Below are positions 32,790-44,134 of a stretch of DNA of 64,000 bases, piece by piece; position 1 is the first letter of the stretch, and each line of letters starts with the position of its first letter. A program made the translations under genes and the position numbers. The DNA is taken from contig NZ_WBIS01000003.1 in NCBI RefSeq assembly GCF_009749465.1, positions 1-64,000 of the forward strand. The letters are read 5' to 3'. Source of the stretch: Agromyces terreus. GTDB lineage: Bacteria; Actinomycetota; Actinomycetes; Actinomycetales; Microbacteriaceae. The notes under the pieces are model-generated. The model saw nothing but the letters and a program-made list of their open reading frames with translations. It searched no databases and was not told the origin of the DNA.

Positions 32790-34921
32790 CCGTGATCGAC
32801 GCACCGCGCGTGGGAATGGACTACCACTCGCTCAACGCGATGCTGAACCTCTACGGCCCGAACGGCGAGATCCAGTTCGACAAAGACCGCGAGGCGGCGC
32901 GCGAGTACTTCCTCCAGCACGTCAACCAGAACACGGTCTTCTTCCACTCCCTGAAGGAGCGGCTCGACTACCTCGTCGAGAAGGAGTACTACGAGCAGGC
33001 CGTGCTCGACCAGTACTCGTTCGAGTTCATCACGAAGCTCAACGACCTGGCCTACTCGAAGAAGTTCCGCTTCGAGACGTTCCTCGGCGCGTTCAAGTAC
33101 TACACGAGCTACACGCTCAAGACGTTCGACGGCAAGCGCTACCTCGAGCGCTTCGAAGACCGCGTCGTCATGACCGCCCTCGGCCTCGCGCAGGGCGACG
33201 AGCAGCTCGCGGTCAACCTCGTCGAAGAGATCATCGGCGGCCGGTTCCAGCCGGCCACGCCGACCTTCCTCAACACCGGCAAGGCGCAGCGCGGCGAACT
33301 CGTCTCCTGCTTCCTGCTGCGCATCGAAGACAACATGGAGTCGATCTCGCGCGGCATCAACTCCGCGCTGCAGCTCTCCAAGCGCGGCGGCGGCGTGGCG
33401 CTCTCGCTCAGCAACATCCGCGAGGCCGGCGCCCCGATCAAGCAGATCGAGAACCAGTCCTCGGGCATCATCCCCGTCATGAAGCTCCTCGAAGACAGCT
33501 TCAGCTACGCCAACCAGCTCGGCGCACGCCAGGGCGCGGGCGCGGTGTACCTCAGCGCGCACCATCCCGACATCATGAAGTTCCTCGACACCAAGCGCGA
33601 GAACGCCGACGAGAAGATCCGCATCAAGACGCTCTCGCTCGGCGTCGTGGTGCCCGACATCACGTTCGAGCTCGCCAAGAACGGTGAAGACATGTACCTC
33701 TTCTCGCCGTACGACGTCGAGAAGGTCTACGGCAAGCCGTTCGGCGACATCTCGGTCACCGAGAAGTACCGCGAGATGGTCGACGACCCGCGCATCAAGA
33801 AGACCAAGATCAACGCTCGCGAGTTCTTCCAGACCATCGCCGAGATCCAGTTCGAGAGCGGCTACCCCTACATCGTGTTCGAAGACACGGTGAACAAGGC
33901 GAACCCCATCAAGGGCCGCATCAACATGTCGAACCTCTGCAGCGAGATCCTGCAGGTCAACACGCCGACGACCTACAACGAAGACCTCTCGTACAACGAG
34001 ATCGGCAAGGACATCAGCTGCAACCTCGGTTCGCTGAACATCGCCCTCACCATGGACTCGCCCGACTTCGGCAAGACGGTCGACACCGCCATCCGCGGCC
34101 TCACCGCCGTGTCGAACATGAGCCACATCACCTCGGTGCGCTCCATCGAAGACGGCAACGACAAGTCGCACGCCATCGGCCTCGGCCAGATGAACCTGCA
34201 CGGCTACCTCGCCCGCGAGCGCATCTTCTACGGCAGCGAAGAGGGCATCGACTTCACGAACATCTACTTCTACACGGTGCTGTTCCACGCGCTGCGCGCC
34301 TCGAATGCCATCGCCAAGGAGCGCGGCGAGACCTTCGACGGCTTCGCCGAGTCCAAGTACGCGTCGGGCGAGTTCTTCGACAAGTACACGGATGCCGCGT
34401 GGGTGCCCGCGACCGCGAAGGTCACGCAGCTCTTCGCCGACTCGAACGTGCACATCCCGACCCAAGAGGACTGGAAGGCGCTGAAGGCCTCCGTCGCCGA
34501 GTTCGGCATCTACAACCAGAACCTGCAGGCCGTGCCGCCCACCGGGTCGATCTCGTACATCAACAACTCGACGGCCTCGATCCACCCGATCGCGTCGAAG
34601 ATCGAGATCCGCAAGGAAGGCAAGCTCGGTCGCGTCTACTACCCGGCGGCGTTCATGACGAACGACAACCTGGAGTACTACCAGGACGCCTACGAGATCG
34701 GCTACGAGAAGGTCATCGACACCTACGCCGCGGCGACGCAGCACGTCGACCAGGGTCTCTCGCTCACGCTGTTCTTCAAGGACACCGCCACGACCCGCGA
34801 CATCAACAAGGCGCAGATCTACGCATGGCGCAAGGGCATCAAGACGATCTACTACATCCGTCTGCGGCAGTTGGCGCTCGAGGGCACTGAGTTGGAGATG
34901 TGCGTCAGCTGCGCGCTCTGA
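32756..34921 (+). CDS. nrdE: Class Ib ribonucleotide reductase large subunit NrdE
   Basis: This is the catalytic alpha subunit that reduces ribonucleoside diphosphates. It is nearly collinear with mycobacterial Nrd[13 protein letters not shown] at the start, [42 protein letters not shown] with the catalytic Cys and Glu, NLGSLNIA, and the C-terminal redox pair MCVSCAL. The start is uncertain: TTG at 32756 overlaps nrdI, while GTG at 32792 (just after the nrdI stop) and ATG at 32816 are possible. None has a strong ribosome site, so coupling with nrdI is likely. Confidence 0.95.
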   Translation: MVNAAASDSGVAVIDAPRVGMDYHSLNAMLNLYGPNGEIQFDKDREAAREYFLQHVNQNTVFFHSLKERLDYLVEKEYYEQAVLDQYSFEFITKLNDLAYSKKFRFETFLGAFKYYTSYTLKTFDGKRYLERFEDRVVMTALGLAQGDEQLAVNLVEEIIGGRFQPATPTFLNTGKAQRGELVSCFLLRIEDNMESISRGINSALQLSKRGGGVALSLSNIREAGAPIKQIENQSSGIIPVMKLLEDSFSYANQLGARQGAGAVYLSAHHPDIMKFLDTKRENADEKIRIKTLSLGVVVPDITFELAKNGEDMYLFSPYDVEKVYGKPFGDISVTEKYREMVDDPRIKKTKINAREFFQTIAEIQFESGYPYIVFEDTVNKANPIKGRINMSNLCSEILQVNTPTTYNEDLSYNEIGKDISCNLGSLNIALTMDSPDFGKTVDTAIRGLTAVSNMSHITSVRSIEDGNDKSHAIGLGQMNLHGYLARERIFYGSEEGIDFTNIYFYTVLFHALRASNAIAKERGETFDGFAESKYASGEFFDKYTDAAWVPATAKVTQLFADSNVHIPTQEDWKALKASVAEFGIYNQNLQAVPPTGSISYINNSTASIHPIASKIEIRKEGKLGRVYYPAAFMTNDNLEYYQDAYEIGYEKVIDTYAAATQHVDQGLSLTLFFKDTATTRDINKAQIYAWRKGIKTIYYIRLRQLALEGTELEMCVSCAL

Positions 34922-34925
34922 GTCG

Positions 34926-36751
<1,826 letters not shown>

Positions 36752-36777
36752 GGCTCTGATGATCTGGTGACATCCCC

Positions 36778-36802
36778 CCGCCTGAAGTCGGCGGTTTCCG
36801 AC
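36778..36802 (+). terminator. Alternative hairpins after nrdF
   Basis: CCGCC (36778-36782) can pair with GGCGG (36790-36794), or GTCGG (36787-36791) with CCGAC (36798-36802), flanked by C and G runs. The operon probably terminates here. The CCCCCCGCCTGAAG layout also resembles hairpins near ends of IS200/IS605-type elements, but no transposase is present. Confidence 0.5.
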
Positions 36803-36865
36803 GGGGGAGGACGTCGCGCCTGCGGAGCCGATTGGCTCGAGCGCGGTCGAACGCCTCGACGTGGG

Positions 36866-37270
36866 TCAGTCGGGCAGCGCCGCGACGGCCTCGATCTCGA
36901 CCAACTGATCCTCGTAGCCCAGGACCGTGACGCCCAGCAGAGTGCTCGGCACATCGTGCTCGCCGAAGGCCTCGTGGACGACATCCCACGCTGAGCCGAG
37001 ATCCGACCGCTGCGTGGACGCGACCAGCACGCGGGTGCTCACCACGTCCTCCAGCGAGGCCCCGGCCGCTCGCAGCGCCTCGGTCAGATTCTCGACGCAC
37101 TTGGCTGCCTGCCCTGCATAGTCACCGACGGCCGCGGTCGTCCCATCGCGTTCGAGCGGGCATGCGCCTGCAAGGAAGACCAGCTGCACCCCGCTCTCGA
37201 CGACCGCTCCGTAGGCGTACGGAGCGTCACAGAGTTCGGCGGATCTGACGAGACGAGCGGGCGACACCAT
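36866..37270 (-). CDS. RidA family enamine/imine deaminase-like protein
   Basis: The 134-aa product has the chorismate-mutase-like RidA fold with a typical VFLAGACPLERDG opening, the QAAKCVENLTEALRAAGASLEDVVSTRVLVAS helix-strand segment carrying the catalytic-type Arg, and LVEIEAVAAL at the end. Such proteins hydrolyse reactive enamines from PLP enzymes; a specific substrate is not evident. The ATG at 37270 lies 6 nt after GAGGAT on the minus strand. Longer upstream frames are rejected. Confidence 0.87.
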   Translation of the reverse strand: MVSPARLVRSAELCDAPYAYGAVVESGVQLVFLAGACPLERDGTTAAVGDYAGQAAKCVENLTEALRAAGASLEDVVSTRVLVASTQRSDLGSAWDVVHEAFGEHDVPSTLLGVTVLGYEDQLVEIEAVAALPD

Positions 37271-37344
37271 TCGCCCATCCTCTCTCACCGCAGTCCGAGG
37301 CCCGCGCCGAGAGTCGTATTCGATGGAAACTGCGGCGCCGGGAT

Positions 37345-37833
37345 TCACTGAGTGGGAATGTTGCCCCGCCCCGCGGCTGTGAGGCATCCGATCGCCTCCG
37401 CTTCGCGATAGGCGTTCACGGGGACGGTGGCGGTCCGTGCGGTCAGCACGGTTCCCGACTGATCCACGACGAACGAGCCGGACTGCTGGAGGCCGGCGCG
37501 CACGAACAGGCCGACGGCGGCATGGGCGTCGAGCGAGCCGACGATGCGACCCGAGAGCAGCGGATGCCGCGCCGCGACGTTCGCCGTGTCTTGGGCGTCG
37601 CCCGGCACGATGACGACGAGGCGTTCGGCCAGCGCGACGTCTTCGACCTCGGTGCGTTCCATCTGTCGCAGGTGGGCGTGGCACACGGGGCAGGTGGGGG
37701 TTCGCATGAAGTACAGGAGGGTCCGGTCGGCGTCGAGGAGTTCGCGAAGTTCGACGGGTGCGTCGTCTGGGCGAGTCAGTTCGAAGCGGGGAACGGTGTC
37801 TCCTGGGGCGATGGGGGTGGTTCGCGCTTGCAT
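37345..37833 (-). CDS. Redoxin/peroxiredoxin-like protein
   Basis: This 162-aa AhpC/TSA-type thioredoxin-fold protein carries a CxxC at TPTCPVCHAH (Cys48, Cys51), placed after the first beta-alpha unit as in thiol-disulfide redoxins. AAAGGA precedes the ATG at 37833; the in-frame ATG at 37881 lies in the operator. It is divergently paired with a MarR regulator, suggesting induction by oxidants or an electrophile. Confidence 0.82.
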   Translation of the reverse strand: MQARTTPIAPGDTVPRFELTRPDDAPVELRELLDADRTLLYFMRTPTCPVCHAHLRQMERTEVEDVALAERLVVIVPGDAQDTANVAARHPLLSGRIVGSLDAHAAVGLFVRAGLQQSGSFVVDQSGTVLTARTATVPVNAYREAEAIGCLTAAGRGNIPTQ

Positions 37834-37863
37834 CGTGATCCTTTCGCGAGAGAATAGCAAGGA

Positions 37864-37883
37864 GGTTGCCCAATTAAGCAACC
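37864..37883. promoter_or_regulatory. MarR-type operator in the redoxin/MarR divergent promoter
   Basis: GGTTGCCCAATTAAGCAACC is a 6-bp inverted repeat with an 8-bp A/T-rich centre, embedded in a less GC-rich stretch with further TTGC and GCAA half-sites on each side (37856, 37887). It lies 30 bp from both start codons, so one site can control both genes. Confidence 0.6.
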
Positions 37884-37913
37884 AGATTGCCTATCTCTTG
37901 TCAAGGAGGCGAC

Positions 37914-38375
37914 ATGCCGCATGAGGACCTGGTGCGGTTCGCCGAGGCGGCCCACCGCGACCTCGCGACGCTGCTCATGGCGGCATCCCGAGCCGTCAAC
38001 GAGCAGGCGCTCGCCGCACTCGACCCGGAGGGGAGCTCTGGCATCCGGCTGGCGCATGTGCCTCTGATCGCGGAACTGGAGCCGGGCGGCACCCGACTCG
38101 TCACGCTCGCGGGTCGCCTCGGCATCACCCGCCAGGCGGTCGCGGCGCTCGTGCGCGACCTCACCGAGGCGGGCGTCACGACGGTGACGAGCGACCCGAG
38201 CGACGGCCGGGCCCAATTGGTGCGCCTCACCGACCTCGGTGCGGCGTTCTGCGGTCGCGCGGCCGACTACCTGGAGCAGCGCGAGCAGCGCTGGCGGGGC
38301 GAGTACGGTGACGAGGCCCTCGACGCGGTGCGTGCCGTGCTCGCCGGTTTCGTCGGTACGACGCCGGCCGGGTGA
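37914..38375 (+). CDS. MarR-family transcriptional regulator
   Basis: This 153-aa winged-helix regulator has a recognition region VTLAGRLGITRQAVAALVRDLTEAG and a wing TSDPSDGRAQLVRLTDLG, both typical of MarR. AAGGAGG precedes the ATG at 37914. It is divergent from the redoxin gene and probably represses it through the palindrome between them. A single Cys (FCGRA) lies near the wing and might be redox-sensitive. Confidence 0.9.
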   Translation: MPHEDLVRFAEAAHRDLATLLMAASRAVNEQALAALDPEGSSGIRLAHVPLIAELEPGGTRLVTLAGRLGITRQAVAALVRDLTEAGVTTVTSDPSDGRAQLVRLTDLGAAFCGRAADYLEQREQRWRGEYGDEALDAVRAVLAGFVGTTPAG

Positions 38376-38396
38376 CGCAACGGAGGGGGAAGCACC

Positions 38397-38789
38397 TCAG
38401 CCGAGGAAGCCGGCGGAACCCATCACGCGGTCGGGTGCGATCCGGATGACGACGCGGCGCGGGTTCACGCGGGGCTGCCGGTAGCGCTGGGCGTAGAGCG
38501 CGACCGCGTGGGCCACCGCATCGGGGTCGCGCTCGATGATCGCCGTGCCCGCGATGCTGAGCCACTGCGGACCCGACACCTGCGCGACCGTGGCCCGGGG
38601 GTCGCGCTCGATGTTGCGCACCTTCTGGGTGCCGTCGCTCGTGATGATGCGCACGACCCCCGCGTCGACCGTGTAGCCGACCGCGACGACGTGGAGCCCG
38701 CCGTCGAGCCCGATCGTCGAGAGCGTCGCGAGGTGGGAGTCGGTGACGAACCGACGCCCGTCGTCGGTGAGGGAGTCGATCGAGGCCAT
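38397..38789 (-). CDS. PPOX-class F420/FMN-binding protein
   Basis: This 130-aa split-beta-barrel flavin- or F420-binding protein has the start VTDSHLATLSTIGLDGGLHVVAVGY, the internal KVRNIERDPRATVAQVSG block and the final RRVVIRIAPDRVMG of the actinobacterial F420-dependent PPOX family. The ATG at 38789 is chosen because it lies 6 nt after CAGGAT; an ATG at 38804 is possible. Substrate unknown. Confidence 0.85.
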   Translation of the reverse strand: MASIDSLTDDGRRFVTDSHLATLSTIGLDGGLHVVAVGYTVDAGVVRIITSDGTQKVRNIERDPRATVAQVSGPQWLSIAGTAIIERDPDAVAHAVALYAQRYRQPRVNPRRVVIRIAPDRVMGSAGFLG

Positions 38790-38876
38790 GAGTCCATCCT
38801 GCACTGCGTACGCAATGCGGGAGGTCTCGCCGAAGACATGTGGGAATCACGGATGCCGCGACCGCATGCCGCTCGC

Positions 38877-38882
38877 TAACGT
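38877..38882 (+). promoter_or_regulatory. Candidate -10 element of the chitinase gene
   Basis: TAACGT lies about 40 nt before the GTG start, with ACAGGAG as the ribosome site between them. It is in the divergent gap with the PPOX-class gene. Confidence 0.4.
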
Positions 38883-38921
38883 GGCCGCGTCCTCGACGTC
38901 AGGGACCGAACAGGAGCACTC

Positions 38922-40418
38922 GTGAGAACCCCATCCCGACCCCGCCCGAAGTTCCGATTCGCCGCCGTCGCAGCGCTGGCCGCAGGGGCCGCGCTCGTCG
39001 CGGGATCGCTCGCCGCCGCTGTTCCCGCGTCGGCGTCGACGCCGGCCGAGACGCCGACCGAGACGCGGACCGCATCGGCGGCCGCGGCCCAGCCCGCGCA
39101 GTGGCTCACCGGCTACTGGCACAACTTCGACAACGGATCCGTGACGATGCGCCTCGGCGAGGTGCCGCAGGCGTACAACCTCGTCGCGATCGCGTTCGCC
39201 GACAACCTGGCCGGTTCGCCCGGCGGCATCACCTTCAACCTGGCGAGCGCCGAGCTCGGCGGGTACACCACGGCGCAGTTCAAGGCGGATGTCGCGGCGA
39301 TCCGCGCGCAGGGGCGCAAGGTCGTGCTCTCGGTCGGCGGGGAGCGCGGCAACGTCATCGTCTCGAACGCGACCGAGGCGAAGAACTTCGCCGACTCCGC
39401 CTACGCCGTGATGCAGGAGTACGGCTTCGACGGCATCGACATCGACCTCGAGCACGGCATCAACGCCACATACATGAGCGATGCGCTGCACCAGCTGCGA
39501 GCCAAGGCCGGGTCGGGCTTCATCCTGACCATGGCGCCGCAGACGATCGACTACCAGGCGACGACCATGCCCTACTACCAGCTCACCCTGGCGGTGAAGG
39601 ACATCCTCACCATCACGAACACCCAGTTCTACAACTCGGGGTCGATGATGGGCGCCGACCAGAAGGTCTACAGCCAGGGCACGGTCGACTTCCTCACCGC
39701 GCTCACCGCGATCGAACTCGGCATGGGGCTGCGTCCCGACCAGGTCGGCATCGGCGTGCCCGCCGTGCAGCGAGCGGCCGGCGGCGGCTACCAGCCCATG
39801 GCGAACGTCGTGAAGGCCGTCGACTGCCTCGAGGTCGGCACGAACTGCGGCTCGTTCAAGCCGGCGTCGCCGTATGGCCGCATCGGCGGCGTGATGACCT
39901 GGTCGATCAACTGGGACAAGACGAACGGGTACGACGTGGCGAAGGTCATCGGCGCCCGGCTCGCGAGCGGCCCGACCGACCCGACGGATCCGACCGATCC
40001 GACCGACCCGACGGATCCCACGGACCCGACCGATCCGACCGACCCGACCGACCCCGGAACCTGCGCGGCGCCGGCCTGGCAGGCGTCGAAGGTCTACACG
40101 GGCGGGGTGAAGGTGAGCCACCAGGGCAAGGAGTACACCGCGAAGTGGTGGACCCAGGGCGAAGCGCCCGGTACGGCCGCCGTCTGGAACGTCGTCGGCA
40201 CGTGCGCCGGCCCGACCGACCCGACCGACCCGACCGACCCCACGGATCCGACCGATCCGAACGGATGCCCGGCCGCCTGGAGCGCCGGCACCGTCTACCT
40301 CGGCGGATCGTTCGCGAGCTTCTCCGGATCGGAATACCGCGCCAAGTGGTGGACCCAGGGCGAGCAGCCCGGCTCCCCGACCTCGAGTGTGTGGCAGCGG
40401 ATCGGCGCCTGCAGCTGA
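38922..40418 (+). CDS. Secreted GH18 chitinase with two chitin-binding modules
   Basis: This 498-aa secreted enzyme has a GTG start, a signal peptide with cleavage near AVPASAS (about residue 38), a GH18 catalytic domain (about 60-340) and two C-terminal chitin-binding-like modules (CBM5/12 type). The catalytic DxxDxDxE is DGIDIDLE (Asp170, Asp173, Asp175, Glu177). Each module has the AW-S-VY-GG-V...Y-AKWWTQGE-P pattern and is preceded by a Pro-Thr-Asp tripeptide linker, nine and five repeats long. It hydrolyses chitin or chitin-like glycans outside the cell. Confidence 0.93.
   Translation: MRTPSRPRPKFRFAAVAALAAGAALVAGSLAAAVPASASTPAETPTETRTASAAAAQPAQWLTGYWHNFDNGSVTMRLGEVPQAYNLVAIAFADNLAGSPGGITFNLASAELGGYTTAQFKADVAAIRAQGRKVVLSVGGERGNVIVSNATEAKNFADSAYAVMQEYGFDGIDIDLEHGINATYMSDALHQLRAKAGSGFILTMAPQTIDYQATTMPYYQLTLAVKDILTITNTQFYNSGSMMGADQKVYSQGTVDFLTALTAIELGMGLRPDQVGIGVPAVQRAAGGGYQPMANVVKAVDCLEVGTNCGSFKPASPYGRIGGVMTWSINWDKTNGYDVAKVIGARLASGPTDPTDPTDPTDPTDPTDPTDPTDPTDPGTCAAPAWQASKVYTGGVKVSHQGKEYTAKWWTQGEAPGTAAVWNVVGTCAGPTDPTDPTDPTDPTDPNGCPAAWSAGTVYLGGSFASFSGSEYRAKWWTQGEQPGSPTSSVWQRIGACS
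39969..40052 (+). repeat. Minisatellite encoding the Pro-Thr-Asp linker
   Basis: Nine-base units of the type CCGACCGAC/CCGACGGAT encode the PTD linker between the catalytic and first binding module. A shorter run (40207-40260) precedes the second module. Length may vary between strains. Confidence 0.7.
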
Positions 40419-40437
40419 CCCTCTGGGTCGGTGATGA

Positions 40438-40516
40438 CGGATGCCCCGGGGCGATGCCTCGGGGCATCTGCACGCCGAACGGATGCCGCGTCCATGACGC
40501 GCGCTCGCGGCATCCG
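40438..40516. terminator. Two tandem hairpins between chitinase and phosphoketolase
   Basis: CGGATGCCCC (40438-40447) pairs with GGGGCATCTG (40461-40470), and CGGATGCCGCG (40480-40490) with CGCGGCATCCG (40506-40516). They lie between convergent genes and probably terminate both transcripts. Confidence 0.7.
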
Positions 40517-40562
40517 GAACCGAGTCCAACCGCAACGCAGGAGGCGAGCGGATGCCGCGCGC

Positions 40563-43019
40563 TCAGCGGTTGTCGTCGCCCGTGTCGCCGAGCCCGCTGC
40601 CGCCGGTGCCGCTCCAGCTCCAGCCGGTGACCTCGGGGTCGTCCTCGCCGTGGGCGCGCGTGTACGCGCGGGCGCGCAGCCGGGCATCCTGCATCTCCTG
40701 GCGGAGCGGACCCTCGCGCTCGGCGAGGCCCGGCACGCGATCGATCACGTCGATCACGAGCTGGAACCGGTCGAGCTGGTTCATCATGACCATGTCGAAC
40801 GGCGTGGTGGTCGTGCCCTCCTCCTTGTAGCCGCGCACGTGGAGCTGGCCGTGCCCGTGCCGCTTGTAAGTGAGGCGGTGGATGAGCCACGGGTACCCGT
40901 GGTAGGCGAACACGATGGGGCGGTCGTCGGTGAAGATCGCGTCGAAGTCGCGGTCGGAGAGGCCGTGCGGGTGCTCGGTGTCGTTCTGCAGGCGCATGAG
41001 GTCGACGACGTTGACGACCCGCACCGCGAGCGACGGAATGCGCTCGCGCAGGATGCTCGCGGCGGCGAGCACCTCGAGCGTGGGCACGTCGCCGGCTGCG
41101 GCGAGCACGACGTCGGGCTGCTCGCCCGGCCGCTCCGTGCCGGCCCAGTCGAGCAGGCCGATGCCGCGCGTGCAGTGCGCGATCGCCTCGTCCATCGTGA
41201 GCCAGTTCGGCGCCGGCTGCTTGCCCGCGACGACGACGTTGACGTAGTCGACCGTGCGCAGGCAGTGATCGTAGGTCGACAGCAGGGTGTTGGCATCGAA
41301 CGGCAGGTAGACCCGCACGACCTCGGCCTTCTTGTTCACGACGTGGTCGATGAACCCGGGGTCCTGGTGCGAGAAGCCGTTGTGGTCCTGCCGCCAGACG
41401 TGCGAGCTCAACAGGTAGTTGAGCGACGAGATGGGGCGCCGCCACGCGATCTTCTTCGACGAGTCCAGCCACTTCGCGTGCTGGTTGAACATCGAGTCGA
41501 CGATGTGGATGAACGCCTCGTAGGAGTTCAGCAGGCCGTGCCGTCCGGTCAGCAGGTACCCCTCGAGCCAGCCCTCGCACTGGTGCTCGCTCAGCATTTC
41601 CATCACCCGGCCCGCCCGGGCGAGGTGGTTGTCGGCGGCGTCGATCGGCCACAGCTCGGCGTTCCACTGCTTGTCGGTCGTCTCGTAGACCGCCTGGAGC
41701 CGGTTCGACGCGGTCTCGTCGGGCCCGAAGATGCGGAAGTTCGTCGGGTTCGCCGCGATCACGTCGCGGAGCCACCCGCCGAGCACCGCAGTGGCCTCGC
41801 TCACCGTCTCACCCGGCGACGGCACGTCGACGGCGTACGAGCGGAAGTCGGGGAGCCTCAGTTCGGTGCGCAGCAGCCCGCCGTTGGCGACGGGGTTCGC
41901 GCTCATGCGCAGGTCGCCCTCGGGCGCCAACGCGGTCGCGAGCGGCACCGGGGCGCCCGCCTCGTCGAACAGCTCCTCGGGGCGGTACGAGCGCATCCAC
42001 GTCTCGAGCAGCCGCAGGTGCTCCTCGGTGTCGCGCGCGTTGGAGAGCGGCACCTGATGCGCCCGCCAGTTGTTCTCGGCGGGATGTCCGTCGATCTCTT
42101 CCGGGCAGGTCCACCCCTTGGGGGTGCGGAGGATGATCATGGGCCACGCGGGGCGGCCGTCGAGCGTGCCGGTCGCGGCATCCGCCTTGATCTGCGCGAT
42201 CTGGTCGAGCACGGCGTCGAGGGTCTCCGCGAAGCGCCGGTGCACCGCGATCGGGTCTTCGCCGTCGAAGCCGCCCGACACGAGGTATGGGGTGTGGCCG
42301 TAGCCGCGCATGAGGTCGAGCAGCTCGGACTCGGGGATGCGAGCGAGCACGGTCGGGTTCGCGATCTTGTACCCGTTCAGGTGCAGGATCGGCAGGACCA
42401 CCCCGTCTTGCGCCGGATCGAGGAACTTGTTGGAGTGCCACGCGGTCGCGAGCGGCCCCGTCTCGGCCTCGCCGTCGCCGACGACCGCCGCGACCAGCAG
42501 GTCGGGGTTGTCGAACGCGGCGCCGTACGCGTGCGAGAGCGAGTAGCCCAGCTCGCCGCCCTCGTGGATCGACCCGGGCGTCTCGGGCGCCGCATGGCTC
42601 GGGATGCCGCCGGGAAAGGAGAACTGCCGGAACAGCGCCCGCAGCCCCTCGTCGGAGCGGTCGATGTCGCCGTAGATCTCGCTGTACGTGCCGTCGAGAT
42701 AGGTGCTGGCGACCATGCCTGGCCCGCCGTGCCCGGGGCCGGCGATGTAGATCGTGCTGAGGCTCCGCTCCTGGATCGCCCGGTTCAGGTGCGCGTAGAC
42801 GAAGTTCAGGCCAGGGGTCGTGCCCCAGTGGCCGAGCAGGCGCGGCTTGACGTCGTCGCGGGTGAGCGGCCGGCGAAGCAGCGGGTTGTCGAGCAGGTAG
42901 ATCTGCCCGATCGAGAGGTAGTTCGCCGCCCGCCACCACGTGTCGAGCTGCTCCAGCATCTCGTCGGTGAGCGGCGCGCCGCTGCCCTCGACCCAGCCAT
43001 GCGTCGCGTTCGTTGCCAT
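40563..43019 (-). CDS. xfp: Phosphoketolase (xylulose-5-P / fructose-6-P)
   Basis: This 818-aa thiamine-diphosphate enzyme splits xylulose 5-phosphate, and often fructose 6-phosphate, to acetyl phosphate plus a C3 or C4 sugar phosphate. Family length and motifs are intact: [11 protein letters not shown] at the start, AGPGHGGP, the TPP-binding GDGEAETG (181-188), [17 protein letters not shown], and [16 protein letters not shown] near the end. The ATG at 43019 follows GAGGGGG; the open frame extends further but without family similarity. It is a single gene, fitting the pentose-scavenging theme of the window. Confidence 0.95.
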   Translation of the reverse strand: MATNATHGWVEGSGAPLTDEMLEQLDTWWRAANYLSIGQIYLLDNPLLRRPLTRDDVKPRLLGHWGTTPGLNFVYAHLNRAIQERSLSTIYIAGPGHGGPGMVASTYLDGTYSEIYGDIDRSDEGLRALFRQFSFPGGIPSHAAPETPGSIHEGGELGYSLSHAYGAAFDNPDLLVAAVVGDGEAETGPLATAWHSNKFLDPAQDGVVLPILHLNGYKIANPTVLARIPESELLDLMRGYGHTPYLVSGGFDGEDPIAVHRRFAETLDAVLDQIAQIKADAATGTLDGRPAWPMIILRTPKGWTCPEEIDGHPAENNWRAHQVPLSNARDTEEHLRLLETWMRSYRPEELFDEAGAPVPLATALAPEGDLRMSANPVANGGLLRTELRLPDFRSYAVDVPSPGETVSEATAVLGGWLRDVIAANPTNFRIFGPDETASNRLQAVYETTDKQWNAELWPIDAADNHLARAGRVMEMLSEHQCEGWLEGYLLTGRHGLLNSYEAFIHIVDSMFNQHAKWLDSSKKIAWRRPISSLNYLLSSHVWRQDHNGFSHQDPGFIDHVVNKKAEVVRVYLPFDANTLLSTYDHCLRTVDYVNVVVAGKQPAPNWLTMDEAIAHCTRGIGLLDWAGTERPGEQPDVVLAAAGDVPTLEVLAAASILRERIPSLAVRVVNVVDLMRLQNDTEHPHGLSDRDFDAIFTDDRPIVFAYHGYPWLIHRLTYKRHGHGQLHVRGYKEEGTTTTPFDMVMMNQLDRFQLVIDVIDRVPGLAEREGPLRQEMQDARLRARAYTRAHGEDDPEVTGWSWSGTGGSGLGDTGDDNR

Positions 43020-43184
43020 GAAGCCGCCCCCTCGGATGCCTCGTCGACGTGTTGCCCGTCTGATGCTCGTTCCAGCGTCGCAGGTCGGCCCGGTCGGCAC
43101 AACGAGGCCGATGATGCGACCCGGTCGCCCGCTGAGCGGCACCGGCCCGAGACATCCGGGCCGCACGCGCGTATCGTCTGGGGC

Positions 43185-43481
43185 ATGTGCCGCAACATCC
43201 GCTGCCTCCACAACTTCGAGCCGCCCACCACCGACGACGAGGTGCGCGAAGCCGCCCTCCAGTTCGTGCGCAAGGTCAGCGGCTCGACGAAGCCGTCGCG
43301 CGCGAACACCGAGGCGTTCGATCGCGCGATCGACGAGATCGCCGAGGCCACTCGGCGCATGCTCGACCAACTGGTCACGAACGCCCCGCCGAAGACCCGC
43401 GAGGCCGAGGCGATCAAGGGGCGGCAGCGGCACGAGAAGCGCATGGAGCGCGAGGTGCGGATCCGCACGGCGTCGGTGTGA
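43185..43481 (+). CDS. DUF2277 family protein
   Basis: This 98-aa protein opens [33 protein letters not shown], the hallmark of DUF2277, with two cysteines close to the N-terminus. Members are conserved in actinobacteria and unstudied. TATCGT lies 7 nt before the ATG. It is divergent from phosphoketolase. Confidence 0.85.
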   Translation: MCRNIRCLHNFEPPTTDDEVREAALQFVRKVSGSTKPSRANTEAFDRAIDEIAEATRRMLDQLVTNAPPKTREAEAIKGRQRHEKRMEREVRIRTASV

Positions 43482-43578
43482 CGGTGCCGCGCGCGGCTGG
43501 TTCGTCGGCGGCGCTCGTCGGGCGTTGCCACTGGGAACGAGCGGGAGTACTGTCGGTGGTGTCTGACATGCTCGACGA

Positions 43579-43812
43579 ATGAACGAGGCCATCAGGATTG
43601 CGCGATCCGCCCGCCGGCACCGGGTGGGAGTGCGACACATGATCGCTGCGCTCGCGCATGAAGTCGCTCGAAGCGAGGGAGGAGACGCCGTGCGGGTCAT
43701 CGGTATCGACGATCGAGGCGTCGAGTTGGAACTGGTTCTGGTTCCCGACGACCGTCGCGACGGTTGGACCATCATTCACGCGATGCCCACGGCCTACAGG
43801 AGGAACCCATGA
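43579..43812 (+). CDS. Small protein, toxin-like partner of a ribbon-helix-helix antitoxin
   Basis: This 77-aa protein has an [24 protein letters not shown] helix, a [21 protein letters not shown] hairpin and a [13 protein letters not shown] end. The layout (hydrophilic helix, two-strand core, final IHAMP-strand) resembles small actinobacterial toxins in the BrnT/RelE-like group that end in -IHAM-R. It overlaps the next gene, an antitoxin-like protein, by 4 bp (ATGA), the order usual for BrnT-BrnA pairs. The toxin role is inferred. Confidence 0.55.
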   Translation: MNEAIRIARSARRHRVGVRHMIAALAHEVARSEGGDAVRVIGIDDRGVELELVLVPDDRRDGWTIIHAMPTAYRRNP

Positions 43813-44132
43813 GCGCGAACAGCCGTCGGCGGTTCGAGTTGCCCGAGCGGCCGACCGTCGCGAGCGTCGAGACCGAAGACGTGATCTACCGAGGCGAGGC
43901 GCTGACCGATGATCGGGTCGACCGGATCGTGGCCGACGTGCGCCGCGCGAATCTCGTTCCGGGCGGCAAGTCCCTGAACGGCGACGGCACCCACGCGAAG
44001 CCGCTCACCATTCGGCTCCCCGACGAGGTTCGGGAAGAGATCGACCAGATCGCGGAGGCCGAGGGGGTCAGCACCTCGAAAGTGGCGCGCCGCGCACTCG
44101 TGGAATGGCTGCAGAGCAGGCGTATCGCCTGA
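43809..44132 (+). CDS. Ribbon-helix-helix (CopG/BrnA-like) antitoxin candidate
   Basis: This 107-aa protein has a disordered, polar N-terminus (RFELPERPTVASVETEDVIYRGEALTDDR, toxin-neutralising style). Its C-terminal ribbon-helix-helix reads KPLTIRLPDEVREEIDQIAEAEGVSTSKVARRALVEWL (about residues 66-102). ACAGGAGG precedes the ATG. It probably binds DNA as a dimer and represses the pair. Confidence 0.7.
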   Translation: MSANSRRRFELPERPTVASVETEDVIYRGEALTDDRVDRIVADVRRANLVPGGKSLNGDGTHAKPLTIRLPDEVREEIDQIAEAEGVSTSKVARRALVEWLQSRRIA

Positions 44133-44134
44133 CC

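Noticed and set aside
39969..40260. CRISPR-like array in the chitinase gene
   Set aside because: The short direct repeats are in-frame Pro-Thr-Asp linker codons without spacers.
43020..43775. N-terminal extension of phosphoketolase
   Set aside because: It has no family similarity, overlaps the divergent DUF2277 gene, and a good ribosome site precedes 43019.
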